In this document: piece after piece, positions 35,747 to 43,110 of the stretch | How positions within the stretch are numbered: the stretch's first letter is position 1 | Layout: each line of letters begins with the position of its first letter | DNA from: Paludibacteraceae bacterium | GTDB lineage: Bacteria > Bacteroidota > Bacteroidia > Bacteroidales > Paludibacteraceae | Direction of reading: 5' to 3' | Assembly (NCBI GenBank): GCA_017630395.1 | Contig: JAGBVI010000063.1 | Coordinates: 1-64,000, forward strand | DNA: 64,000 nt | Program-made: the position numbers and the translations under genes | Notes under the pieces: model-generated | What the model saw: the letters and a program-made list of their open reading frames with translations, nothing else | Databases searched by the model: none | What the model was told of the DNA's origin: nothing

Positions 35747-37159
35747 ATGAAAGAGAACAAAAATACAGAAATGCCGTCATTTGTATATCGAGACGGTATG
35801 ACTGCCGACAAAGAATATGTAGAATGGTTGTCGGACTTGAAACGACGCTACAAACAAAGTCAGTTGAGGACTGCCGTCAAGGCGAATAGTGAGGTTCTGG
35901 AGTATTATTGGAACCTTGGGCGCGATATTGTAGCCAAGGAAGCTGAGAGCAAATGGGGTAGCGGATTCTTTAATCAGTTGAGTCTTGATATGAGGGAGAT
36001 GTTTCCTGACGAAAAAGGCTTTTCTTCGGCAAATTTACGCTATATGAAGCGTTGGTATGAGTTTTATTATCAAAGGATTGTAAATCTTCAACAACCTGTT
36101 GAAGAAATTGAAAAGAAATGTCTTCAACAACCTGTTGAAGATTTGAAGATGCCTGATTCTTTTGGTTTTATCCCTTGGGGACATCATATCTATATCTTCA
36201 CCAAGAGTCAATCACTTGACGAAGCTCTTTTTTATATTAACAAGGTTACTGCAGAGGGTTGGAGCCGTGCTCTTTTGGAACATCATGTGACCGCTCACCT
36301 CTTCCAATCACAAGGTTCGGCTATTACCAATTTCGAAGCAACGCTACCTTCTACTCAAGTAGAAGAGGCAACGCAATTATTGAAGAAGGAATATGACCTG
36401 AGTTTCATAACAGTCGAGGAAGTAAAAAAAGAAAAAGATTTGGAAAATGCTTTGGCAAAGAACGTGACAGAATTCCTGTTGGAACTTGGCCAAGGTTTTG
36501 CTTATATTGGTCGTCAGAAAGAATTGCGCATAGATGAAGAGACTGTTTTCTTCCCAGACTTGTTGTTTTATCACATTCCACAACGTCGCTATGTCATTGT
36601 AGAGTTGAAAGCAGTTAAGTTTATGCCTGAATTTGCCGGCAAACTGAATTTCTATGTTACGGCAGCAGATAAGTTGCTTCGTGGTAAAGATGATAACCCC
36701 TCTGTTGGGTTGTTGATTTGCAAGACAGCCAAGAAAACCATTGTAGAATGGTCATTGCAAGATATACAAAAACCTTTGGGAGTTGCTTCTTATCAGTTGC
36801 AAGAGGTTGTTGAACGTACTATTGCAGAATTGGAAAATTTGAAAAAGGATGATGTTGAAGAATTCCAAAGGAACAATGTAAACCTCTTAAATCAAAACCC
36901 TATAGACGCACAAAATGTCGCAGGAAAGGTCACTGAAAAGGTCACTGAAAAGGTCACTGAAAAGGTCACTGAAAGACAGGTAGTGATTCTTGAAGAAATA
37001 GGGAAGAACACATACATAACCGCTCAGCAATTGTCTGATATTTTGGGTATTTCATTAAGAAAGACAAAAGAGAACCTGTCCAAGCTCAAAGAGCGTGGCA
37101 TTATCCGTCGCGTTGGACCCAACAAAGGCGGACATTGGGAAATTATTAAGGAGAAATAG
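35747..37159 (+). CDS. YhcG/DUF1016-family nuclease with C-terminal winged helix
   Basis: A 470-residue protein from the ATG at 35747, chosen for its AAGGA motif eight bases upstream; a start at 35723 would overlap hsdM. The N-terminal DUF1016 helical domain (residues about 30-200) includes NLRYMKRWYEFY. A PD-(D/E)XK nuclease domain follows, with DLLFYH near 270 and the E-x-K core in VIVELKAVKF near 286. After it come four VTEK repeats (about 394-409) and a winged helix (TAQQLSDILGISLRKTKENL). YhcG proteins are often found beside type I systems, within hsd operons. Whether it aids restriction or acts on its own is not known. Confidence 0.85.
   Translation: MKENKNTEMPSFVYRDGMTADKEYVEWLSDLKRRYKQSQLRTAVKANSEVLEYYWNLGRDIVAKEAESKWGSGFFNQLSLDMREMFPDEKGFSSANLRYMKRWYEFYYQRIVNLQQPVEEIEKKCLQQPVEDLKMPDSFGFIPWGHHIYIFTKSQSLDEALFYINKVTAEGWSRALLEHHVTAHLFQSQGSAITNFEATLPSTQVEEATQLLKKEYDLSFITVEEVKKEKDLENALAKNVTEFLLELGQGFAYIGRQKELRIDEETVFFPDLLFYHIPQRRYVIVELKAVKFMPEFAGKLNFYVTAADKLLRGKDDNPSVGLLICKTAKKTIVEWSLQDIQKPLGVASYQLQEVVERTIAELENLKKDDVEEFQRNNVNLLNQNPIDAQNVAGKVTEKVTEKVTEKVTERQVVILEEIGKNTYITAQQLSDILGISLRKTKENLSKLKERGIIRRVGPNKGGHWEIIKEK
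36086..36140 (+). repeat. Duplicated palindrome inside the YhcG-family gene
   Basis: CTTCAACAACCTGTTGAAG occurs twice (36086-36104 and 36122-36140), 36 bases apart. Each copy is itself a palindrome with arms CTTCAACA/TGTTGAAG. It encodes two LQQPVE units of a 12-residue repeat, in the linker between helices of the N-terminal region. Confidence 0.7.
36926..36973 (+). repeat. Four perfect tandem 12-base repeats (VTEK linker)
   Basis: The unit AAGGTCACTGAA repeats four times without change, coding (K)VTEKVTEKVTEKVTE between the nuclease and the winged helix. The 12-base length keeps the frame when copies are gained or lost, so it would change only linker length. Confidence 0.85.
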
Positions 37160-37162
37160 CCT

Positions 37163-38269
37163 ATGAAATTGAAGAAATATAAATTGGGAGAACTGATAGA
37201 ATTGGTTGAAGAGACTAATTCTCAGGGGAAGTATGGACCAAAAGATGTAAGGGGAATGACAATCACAAAAGAAATTATCCCTACAAAGGCTGATGTGGCA
37301 AGTGCTGACTTGCGTAAATTTCTGGTTGTTCATCCAGATGAATTTGTCTTCAATCCAAGAACACATGGCAAGAAAATAGGTTTTGGATACAACAACACAA
37401 AGGTGTGTTTCCTTATCAGTTGGAATAACATTGCATTTCGAGTTAAGTCTGATGCCATTAATATCGTTATCCCAACTTATCTCTTCTTGCATTTCAACAG
37501 AAAAGAATGGGATCGAGAAGCATGTTTTTGTTCTTGGGGAAGTTCGACCGAAGTGTTTTCTTGGAATGCTATTTGTGACATGAAACTTACTCTTCCCTCC
37601 ATTGAACAGCAACGCAAATACGTTAATATTTATTTAGCTCTCCAAAACAATCTTGCTACCTATCAAAGCAAAGTGGAAGATTTGAAGATGGTTTGTGATG
37701 GGTATATTGAGGAGTTGAGGAGAAAATTCGGAGCGGAACCTATAGGTCCTTATATAAGAAGTATTGATGTGAGAAATACAAATCTTTCTGTAACATTAAC
37801 TCAGGGAGTTGATGTGAATATGCAGTTTATCACCGCAAAAAGAGAAGCTGAAGATCAAGAGGGAACAAAAATTGTGAGAACAGGGCAATTCGCTTTTAAT
37901 AAAGTGGTAAAAAGTAATGGAACTAAACTGCCAATTGCTTTGCGAGAAGGTCCCGATTGTGTTATCTCTAGTTCGTATGAGGTATTTGAGGTGGTAGATA
38001 AAGAGAAGTTATTACCAGAATATTTGATGCTATGGTTATCTCGTTCAGAAACACATCGCCAATGTGGTTATAAATCATATGGAACGACAAGGGATGTTTT
38101 CCCTTTTGAAGATTTATGCAAATTACAATTTCCAATACCAAATATAGAAACACAAAATAACATTGCAAATATTTACAAATGTTACATTGAACGTCAACGC
38201 ATTGCAGAAGCACTCAAAGAACAAATTAAAAATATATGCCCGGTGTTGATTCGGGGAAGTTTAACATAA
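37163..38269 (+). CDS. hsdS: Type I restriction-modification specificity subunit
   Basis: A 368-residue protein with two target-recognition halves. The first runs to about residue 155 and is followed by a conserved helix region (IEQQRKYVNIYLALQNNLA). The second starts about 190 and ends in a second coiled segment (IETQNNIANIYKCYIERQR). Each half reads one part of a bipartite DNA site, so this subunit sets the specificity for both methylation and cleavage. It begins three bases after the YhcG-family gene. Only one hsdS is present and no recombinase gene is near, so there is no sign of shuffling. Confidence 0.93.
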   Translation: MKLKKYKLGELIELVEETNSQGKYGPKDVRGMTITKEIIPTKADVASADLRKFLVVHPDEFVFNPRTHGKKIGFGYNNTKVCFLISWNNIAFRVKSDAINIVIPTYLFLHFNRKEWDREACFCSWGSSTEVFSWNAICDMKLTLPSIEQQRKYVNIYLALQNNLATYQSKVEDLKMVCDGYIEELRRKFGAEPIGPYIRSIDVRNTNLSVTLTQGVDVNMQFITAKREAEDQEGTKIVRTGQFAFNKVVKSNGTKLPIALREGPDCVISSSYEVFEVVDKEKLLPEYLMLWLSRSETHRQCGYKSYGTTRDVFPFEDLCKLQFPIPNIETQNNIANIYKCYIERQRIAEALKEQIKNICPVLIRGSLT

Positions 38270-38284
38270 ATGCTCGCAAAATCT

Positions 38285-38428
38285 CTCGCAGATGTCGCAG
38301 ATTACACAGATTTTATTATTATTTTTCTGCGAAATCCGCGCAATCCGCGAGCAATAAAAAATCTCTCGCAGATAACGCAGATTACACAGATTTATTTATC
38401 TTTCTGCGTAATCCGCGAAATCCGCGAG
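38285..38428 (+). repeat. GxxExxY-associated hairpin repeats, upstream pair
   Basis: Two units (38285-38351 and 38365-38428). Each has a left arm like CTCGCAGATAACGCAGATTA and a right arm like TCTGCGTAATCCGCGAAATC ending CGCGAG. The arms are complementary over about 26 bases when G-U pairs are allowed, so each unit can form one long RNA hairpin with an AT-rich loop. Confidence 0.8.
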
Positions 38429-38472
38429 AGAAAAAAAAGTAAAACGAAATCAGTGAGAAAAAAACGAGAAAT

Positions 38473-38850
38473 ATGAACGAAAATGACATAACATACATAA
38501 TCAGAGGAGCAATCTTCAAAGTGTACAATGAACTCGGTCCCGGTCTTTTGGAATCTGTCTATGAAGCAGCATTGCTGTATCAACTTCGCAAAGACGGATT
38601 ACAAGTAGAAAGCCAGAAAAAACTGGATGTATATTACGATGGACATCTACTTCCGGTTGATTTCAGACTTGATATTATAGTAGAAGACAAGGTAATAATT
38701 GAATTGAAGTCAGTTGAAATGTTGAAAGATGTACATAAGAAGCAATTGCTTACCTACCTGAAAATATCAGGCAGAAAAGTGGGATTGCTTGTAAACTTCA
38801 ATACATCCGACATTACAAAAGATATTGTAAGAATAGTAAATGGATTATAA
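38473..38850 (+). CDS. GxxExxY-family protein (PD-(D/E)XK nuclease-like)
   Basis: A 125-residue protein with the naming motif GLLESVY (G-x-x-E-x-x-Y) near residue 24. DFRLDIIVEDKVIIELKSVE near 60-79 is the D...ExK core of the PD-(D/E)XK nuclease fold. The function of the family is unknown. Members are typically framed by repeats of the kind seen on both sides here, which suggests the gene and its hairpins move or spread together. It separates hsdS from hsdR in the operon. Confidence 0.85.
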   Translation: MNENDITYIIRGAIFKVYNELGPGLLESVYEAALLYQLRKDGLQVESQKKLDVYYDGHLLPVDFRLDIIVEDKVIIELKSVEMLKDVHKKQLLTYLKISGRKVGLLVNFNTSDITKDIVRIVNGL

Positions 38851-38855
38851 AACCT

Positions 38856-39103
38856 CTCGCAGATAATAATCTCTAGCAGATAACGCAGAGGACGCAGATT
38901 TTTTTATTATCTTTTCTGCGAAATCCGCGTAATCAGCGAGAAAATAAAAAAATCTCTCGCAGATAACGCAGATTACACAGATTTATTTCTTATCTTTCTG
39001 CGTAAACAGTGCAATCCGCGAGTAATAAAAAAATCTCTCGCAGATGTCGCAGATTACACAGATTTTATTATTATTTTTCTGCGAAATCCGCGTAATCAGC
39101 GAG
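38856..39103 (+). repeat. GxxExxY-associated hairpin repeats, downstream cluster
   Basis: Three full units (38873-38940, 38956-39022, 39037-39103) and a partial one from 38856, of the same type as the upstream pair. The last unit is nearly identical to the first upstream unit (38285-38351). A fragment ACGCAATCAGCGAG follows before the next gene. Confidence 0.8.
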
Positions 39104-39141
39104 AAAATAAAAAAACGCAATCAGCGAGAAAAAACGATAGT

Positions 39142-39630
39142 ATGATTAAAGATCAAAATATTATACAGAACAGAGATAACCAGTTTTCTGAAATCGTCTT
39201 AATGATTCGGCGAACAAAGTCCACTGTGATAAGCATGGCCAATACATCTCTTATTGACTTATATTGGCAAGTGGGTAAGTATATTTCAAATAAAATAGCA
39301 GTTTCGGAATGGGGCGATGGTGTTGTTAAACAATTGGCAACTTACATCGAAAAAAACAGCCCTGATACAAAGGGGTTTTCTGATAAGAATCTCTGGCGAA
39401 TGAAGCAATTTTATGAGACATATTGCACTGCAGATGAAAAACTCTCAGCAGTGCTGAGACAAATTAGCTGGACTAATAATATCACAATTATGAGTCGTGC
39501 AAAAACAGAGGAAGAACGTTCGTTTTATATAATGTTGTGTAAAGACGAAAAGTATCGTCTACACTTGCCAGATAAGGCACTATTGCAACAAAAATTACGT
39601 GATATTTACGATTCTGAAGAAGAAAAATAA
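39142..39630 (+). CDS. DUF1016 remnant: N-terminal domain joined to extreme C-terminus
   Basis: A 162-residue protein. Residues 1-120 are the DUF1016 N-terminal helical domain (SLIDLYWQVGKYI; GFSDKNLWRMKQFYETY). The end, LHLPDKALLQQKLRDIY, resembles the last residues of full-length YhcG proteins (about 340-380 aa, LPDKxLLQxKLxE). The PD-(D/E)XK domain between them is missing, so an internal in-frame deletion is likely. It cannot be a nuclease by itself but could still bind its partner. It ends eight bases before hsdR. Confidence 0.75.
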   Translation: MIKDQNIIQNRDNQFSEIVLMIRRTKSTVISMANTSLIDLYWQVGKYISNKIAVSEWGDGVVKQLATYIEKNSPDTKGFSDKNLWRMKQFYETYCTADEKLSAVLRQISWTNNITIMSRAKTEEERSFYIMLCKDEKYRLHLPDKALLQQKLRDIYDSEEEK

Positions 39631-39638
39631 TCAAAATT

Positions 39639-42600
39639 ATGGCAAAATTCAAAAACATCAACGGTCACTTCGTGGAAAGCGATTACGAGAATGCTCTCAT
39701 TGCTTTCCTTGAAAAAGAAGGATGGCAATATCTTTTTGGTGATTCTATAAAAAGAGCTAATAGGAAGGAAGTACTCAATATGGAAGACTTGCTTCAGTTC
39801 TTAAAGGATAACAACAAGAACGTAAAGGACGAGGAACTGCAACGAATAGCAGATAACGTCAGATTGGTAGGTGCTGATACTGATTTTGCCACACTACACA
39901 AAGTATATAAATGGATGATTGATGGTATATCTGCTGTCAATAAAAAAGGTGAACCTGTTACTGTTAGATTGATAGATTTCGAGAAGATAGATAATAACAT
40001 CTTCCGAGTAGTTAACCAATTCACGGTTGACTATATCAACAATGGGGTAACTAAAACGCGTCGTCCTGATGTGTTGCTATATGTGAACGGAATACCCGTC
40101 TGCGTGATAGAACTGAAAAATCCAGCCGATGCTAAAGCAACCATCAATGACGCCTGGGAACAAATAAATATCCGCTATTGGCGAGATATTCCAAGTCTAT
40201 TGCACTATTGTCCACTGGCTTGTATCAGCGATGGTGTGAAGACACGATTAGGTACAGTACGAACACCCTACGAACACTTCTATGCTTGGCGACGTGTAGA
40301 GAATGGAGATAAAGTGAGTACCATGCCTTTTGATGAATTAGAAACCATGGTGAAGGGTGTTTATCGTCCGGCAAGATTTTTGGAGATTCTTAGAGATTAT
40401 GTCTATTTTCAAGATACTAATTATGATAGTGATGAGAAAGAAGTTGTTTGTCGCTATCCTCAGTTCTTTGCAACACGTTTGTTAAGAGAAAGTGTTATTA
40501 AATCAGTTAAGACAAAGAGTGGTAAAGGAGGTACCTATTTTGGTGCAACAGGTTGCGGTAAGACCTACACGATGGCATTTCTTGCTCGTCAACTCTCGAT
40601 GCGATGTGCCGCTGAGATAGGTTCTCCTACGATTCTGATGATTGTTGACCGAGAAGACCTCCAGAAGCAAGGTGCAAAACTTTTTACGAAAAGTACAGAG
40701 TTTTTGGGATTGGGAGAGGTTTCTATAGTGCCAAGCAGAAAAAAACTACGTGAAGAACTTAGTCTAAGAGATAGTGGCGGTTTCTTCATTTGTACTATCC
40801 AAAAATTCTGCGACCGAAAAGAGGACCCAATAGGACTCATCAATGAACGTAGCAATATTATCTGCTTTAGCGACGAAGCTCATAGAACACAAATTGAAGG
40901 CTCAAAACGTATTCAATTCAGCGAGGATGCTGATGAGAATATGAAAGCCATGATATCAAAGCCATACGCGAAAGTGTTACGTGAAGCCTTGCCTAATGCG
41001 ACATTTGTGGGCTTTACTGGAACTCCTATTGCAGAGACTTATCAGACTTTTGGAGATGAAATAGACCGTTACACGATGGATCAGGCTGTAGCCGACAAGA
41101 TTACGGTACCAATTAAGTACCATCCACGCATCGCCAAAGTGTTGCTGAATGCAGAAAAAGCCAAGGAAATTGAAGCATATTACGCAAAATGTGCAGATGA
41201 GGGCTCGACCAAAGAGGATATTGCAAAGAGCAAGAAAGCCATGAGTTCGTTAGAGATGATACTTGGAGAGCCTGACCGACTTGAAAAACTTGCTATTGAT
41301 ATACATGACCATTACGTATCTTCCGTCGCAAATGATCCGGATAGAGTGCAAAAGGCGATGATAGTTTGTTCAAACAGAAAGATCGCCTACGACCTGCTGT
41401 TAAAGTTCAAGGCACATTATCCAGAATGGTTTGAAGAACGAAAAACACCGGAAGGTGTTACTGTATCTGCTGAAAAACTAAAAGAATTAAAAGAGATGCC
41501 TACTATCGCAATGGTGGCAAGTGTAGGAAGTAATGACGAAGCAGACATGTACAACTATCTTGGTGGCGTAAAAAATGACAAACGTTCGGAAGAGTTGGAT
41601 GCTGCTTTCAAACAGGAACATTCCAATTTCCGTGTTGTAATCGTTGTGGATATGTGGATTACAGGTTTTGATGTGGAATGTCTTACTTACATGTATAACG
41701 ACAAACCATTACAGAAGCATTCTCTTATCCAAACCATCAGTCGTGCCAACCGAAAATATCAGGGTAAGGAATATGGCTTAATTGTTGACTATATAGGCAT
41801 ACGAGATCAAATGATGGAAGCCCGGAAAATGTACGGAGGAGACAACTCGGTGGCTTTAACAGAAGATGATATAGAACAAGCAACACTCATTTTCCGAGAG
41901 TATATGGAGATTCTGAAGGTGCTGTTCAAGGGCTATGATTTAACACCATTCTTAAATATTGAAACTGATTCGGCAACAAGATATACCTTGTTGGCTAAGG
42001 CTGCAGAATATGTATTCTCTTCAAATGAAAGTTTCAACACTGTCAATAAAGACGGAAAGAAAACTAAAAAAGTTTCCTTCAAGACCTACTTTTTGCAGAA
42101 TGTAAAGAGGATGCGAAAAGCATACGATCTTTGTCAGCCATCGGGAGAACTACATGAAGAGGAATCAGCACTGGCACAATGTTTCATGGCTATAGCCGGT
42201 ATGGTTTATAAGATGAATGGAACTGACGCTCCCGATACAGATACAATGAATCGTAGGGTGGCAAAGATGGTGGAAGAGGCCTTGAAGTATAACAATGTGG
42301 AGAGCATTTTGGAAGAAGGTGAGGAAATGGATATTTTCGGACCGGAATTCACAGAAAGACTTGAAGAGATTAAGATGCCTGCTTCTAAACTGGAAACTCT
42401 GATAAAACTTCTTCGCAAGCAGATTACAGAATATGGAAAAACCAATCAAGTTGCTGCAAAGAAATTTCAAGAAATGTTGGAGGCTACCATTCAGGAGTAC
42501 CACGACAGAAGGAAATTCCTCTCAGAGGAAGAAGCCGGCGAAACGCAGGAAGCCACAGCAGAAAGTATCATAATGAATGCAACAGAGCAAGCCTTAAACA

Positions 42601-43040
42601 TTTTAAAAGGTATGCAGGCAGACCGAGAAAGCTTCCGCAAATTAGGTCTTACTTTCGAAGAAAAAGCTTTTTATGATATTCTCATACATTTGAGAGACAA
42701 GAACAATTTTGTTTATGGAGAAGATAAGGAGGTGGATGGTATTGTAATTAACGATAAATGTAAGAGTCTTGCTTGTAAGATTCGAGACATCATTGATACA
42801 AAATCGTCATTTGCTGATTGGCTCAATAATCAGCGTGTTCGCGACCAACTGAAACAGGATATTAAGATTTGTCTTGTTAAGAATGGCTATCCTCCTCAGT
42901 ACACTCCTGAGGTCTTCCGAGAAGTAATGGACCAAGTGGAAAATTTTAAAGAAAATGAGCCTACATTCTCTATGAAACTTTATGAGCTATCGGATGATGA
43001 TTATGAAACTAAAAGAGTTGCTGATGATTGGGAGGTATAA
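39639..43040 (+). CDS. hsdR: Type I restriction enzyme endonuclease/translocase subunit
   Basis: A 1133-residue protein. The N-terminal PD-(D/E)XK nuclease has RRPDVLLYVNGIPVCVIELK near residues 138-157. The SF2 translocase has Walker A GATGCGKT near 301, motif II DEAH near 413, FVGFTGTPI (motif III) near 455 and QTISRANRK (motif VI) near 700. A helical C-terminal domain binds HsdM/HsdS. It pulls unmodified DNA through the complex and cuts where translocation stalls. It looks intact, so the system is probably functional. A strong terminator follows. Confidence 0.95.
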   Translation: MAKFKNINGHFVESDYENALIAFLEKEGWQYLFGDSIKRANRKEVLNMEDLLQFLKDNNKNVKDEELQRIADNVRLVGADTDFATLHKVYKWMIDGISAVNKKGEPVTVRLIDFEKIDNNIFRVVNQFTVDYINNGVTKTRRPDVLLYVNGIPVCVIELKNPADAKATINDAWEQINIRYWRDIPSLLHYCPLACISDGVKTRLGTVRTPYEHFYAWRRVENGDKVSTMPFDELETMVKGVYRPARFLEILRDYVYFQDTNYDSDEKEVVCRYPQFFATRLLRESVIKSVKTKSGKGGTYFGATGCGKTYTMAFLARQLSMRCAAEIGSPTILMIVDREDLQKQGAKLFTKSTEFLGLGEVSIVPSRKKLREELSLRDSGGFFICTIQKFCDRKEDPIGLINERSNIICFSDEAHRTQIEGSKRIQFSEDADENMKAMISKPYAKVLREALPNATFVGFTGTPIAETYQTFGDEIDRYTMDQAVADKITVPIKYHPRIAKVLLNAEKAKEIEAYYAKCADEGSTKEDIAKSKKAMSSLEMILGEPDRLEKLAIDIHDHYVSSVANDPDRVQKAMIVCSNRKIAYDLLLKFKAHYPEWFEERKTPEGVTVSAEKLKELKEMPTIAMVASVGSNDEADMYNYLGGVKNDKRSEELDAAFKQEHSNFRVVIVVDMWITGFDVECLTYMYNDKPLQKHSLIQTISRANRKYQGKEYGLIVDYIGIRDQMMEARKMYGGDNSVALTEDDIEQATLIFREYMEILKVLFKGYDLTPFLNIETDSATRYTLLAKAAEYVFSSNESFNTVNKDGKKTKKVSFKTYFLQNVKRMRKAYDLCQPSGELHEEESALAQCFMAIAGMVYKMNGTDAPDTDTMNRRVAKMVEEALKYNNVESILEEGEEMDIFGPEFTERLEEIKMPASKLETLIKLLRKQITEYGKTNQVAAKKFQEMLEATIQEYHDRRKFLSEEEAGETQEATAESIIMNATEQALNILKGMQADRESFRKLGLTFEEKAFYDILIHLRDKNNFVYGEDKEVDGIVINDKCKSLACKIRDIIDTKSSFADWLNNQRVRDQLKQDIKICLVKNGYPPQYTPEVFREVMDQVENFKENEPTFSMKLYELSDDDYETKRVADDWEV

Positions 43041-43053
43041 TTTTAAAAAAAAC

Positions 43054-43094
43054 AAAGACTGATTCAATGGAGAAATCGAATCAGTCTTTTTTTT
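43054..43094. terminator. Terminator between hsdR and clpC
   Basis: AAAGACTGATTC pairs perfectly with GAATCAGTCTTT around a 12-base loop, followed by eight T on the plus strand; the A-rich opposite side lets it act for clpC too. Confidence 0.9.
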
Positions 43095-43110
43095 ATTATT
43101 ACCTTTCCTT

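Noticed and set aside
37163..38269. Phase-variable shuffling of hsdS
   Set aside because: Only one hsdS is present, with no partial second copy, inverted repeats of its recognition halves, or recombinase gene nearby.
38236..38476. Small frames coding ...RNPRNPR... peptides in the hairpin repeats
   Set aside because: These peptides are translations of the repeat DNA and occur in more than one frame. They are not genes.
38285..39103. CRISPR array around the GxxExxY gene
   Set aside because: The repeated units are large imperfect hairpins with decayed arms and no uniform spacers, and a gene lies in the middle. No cas genes are near.
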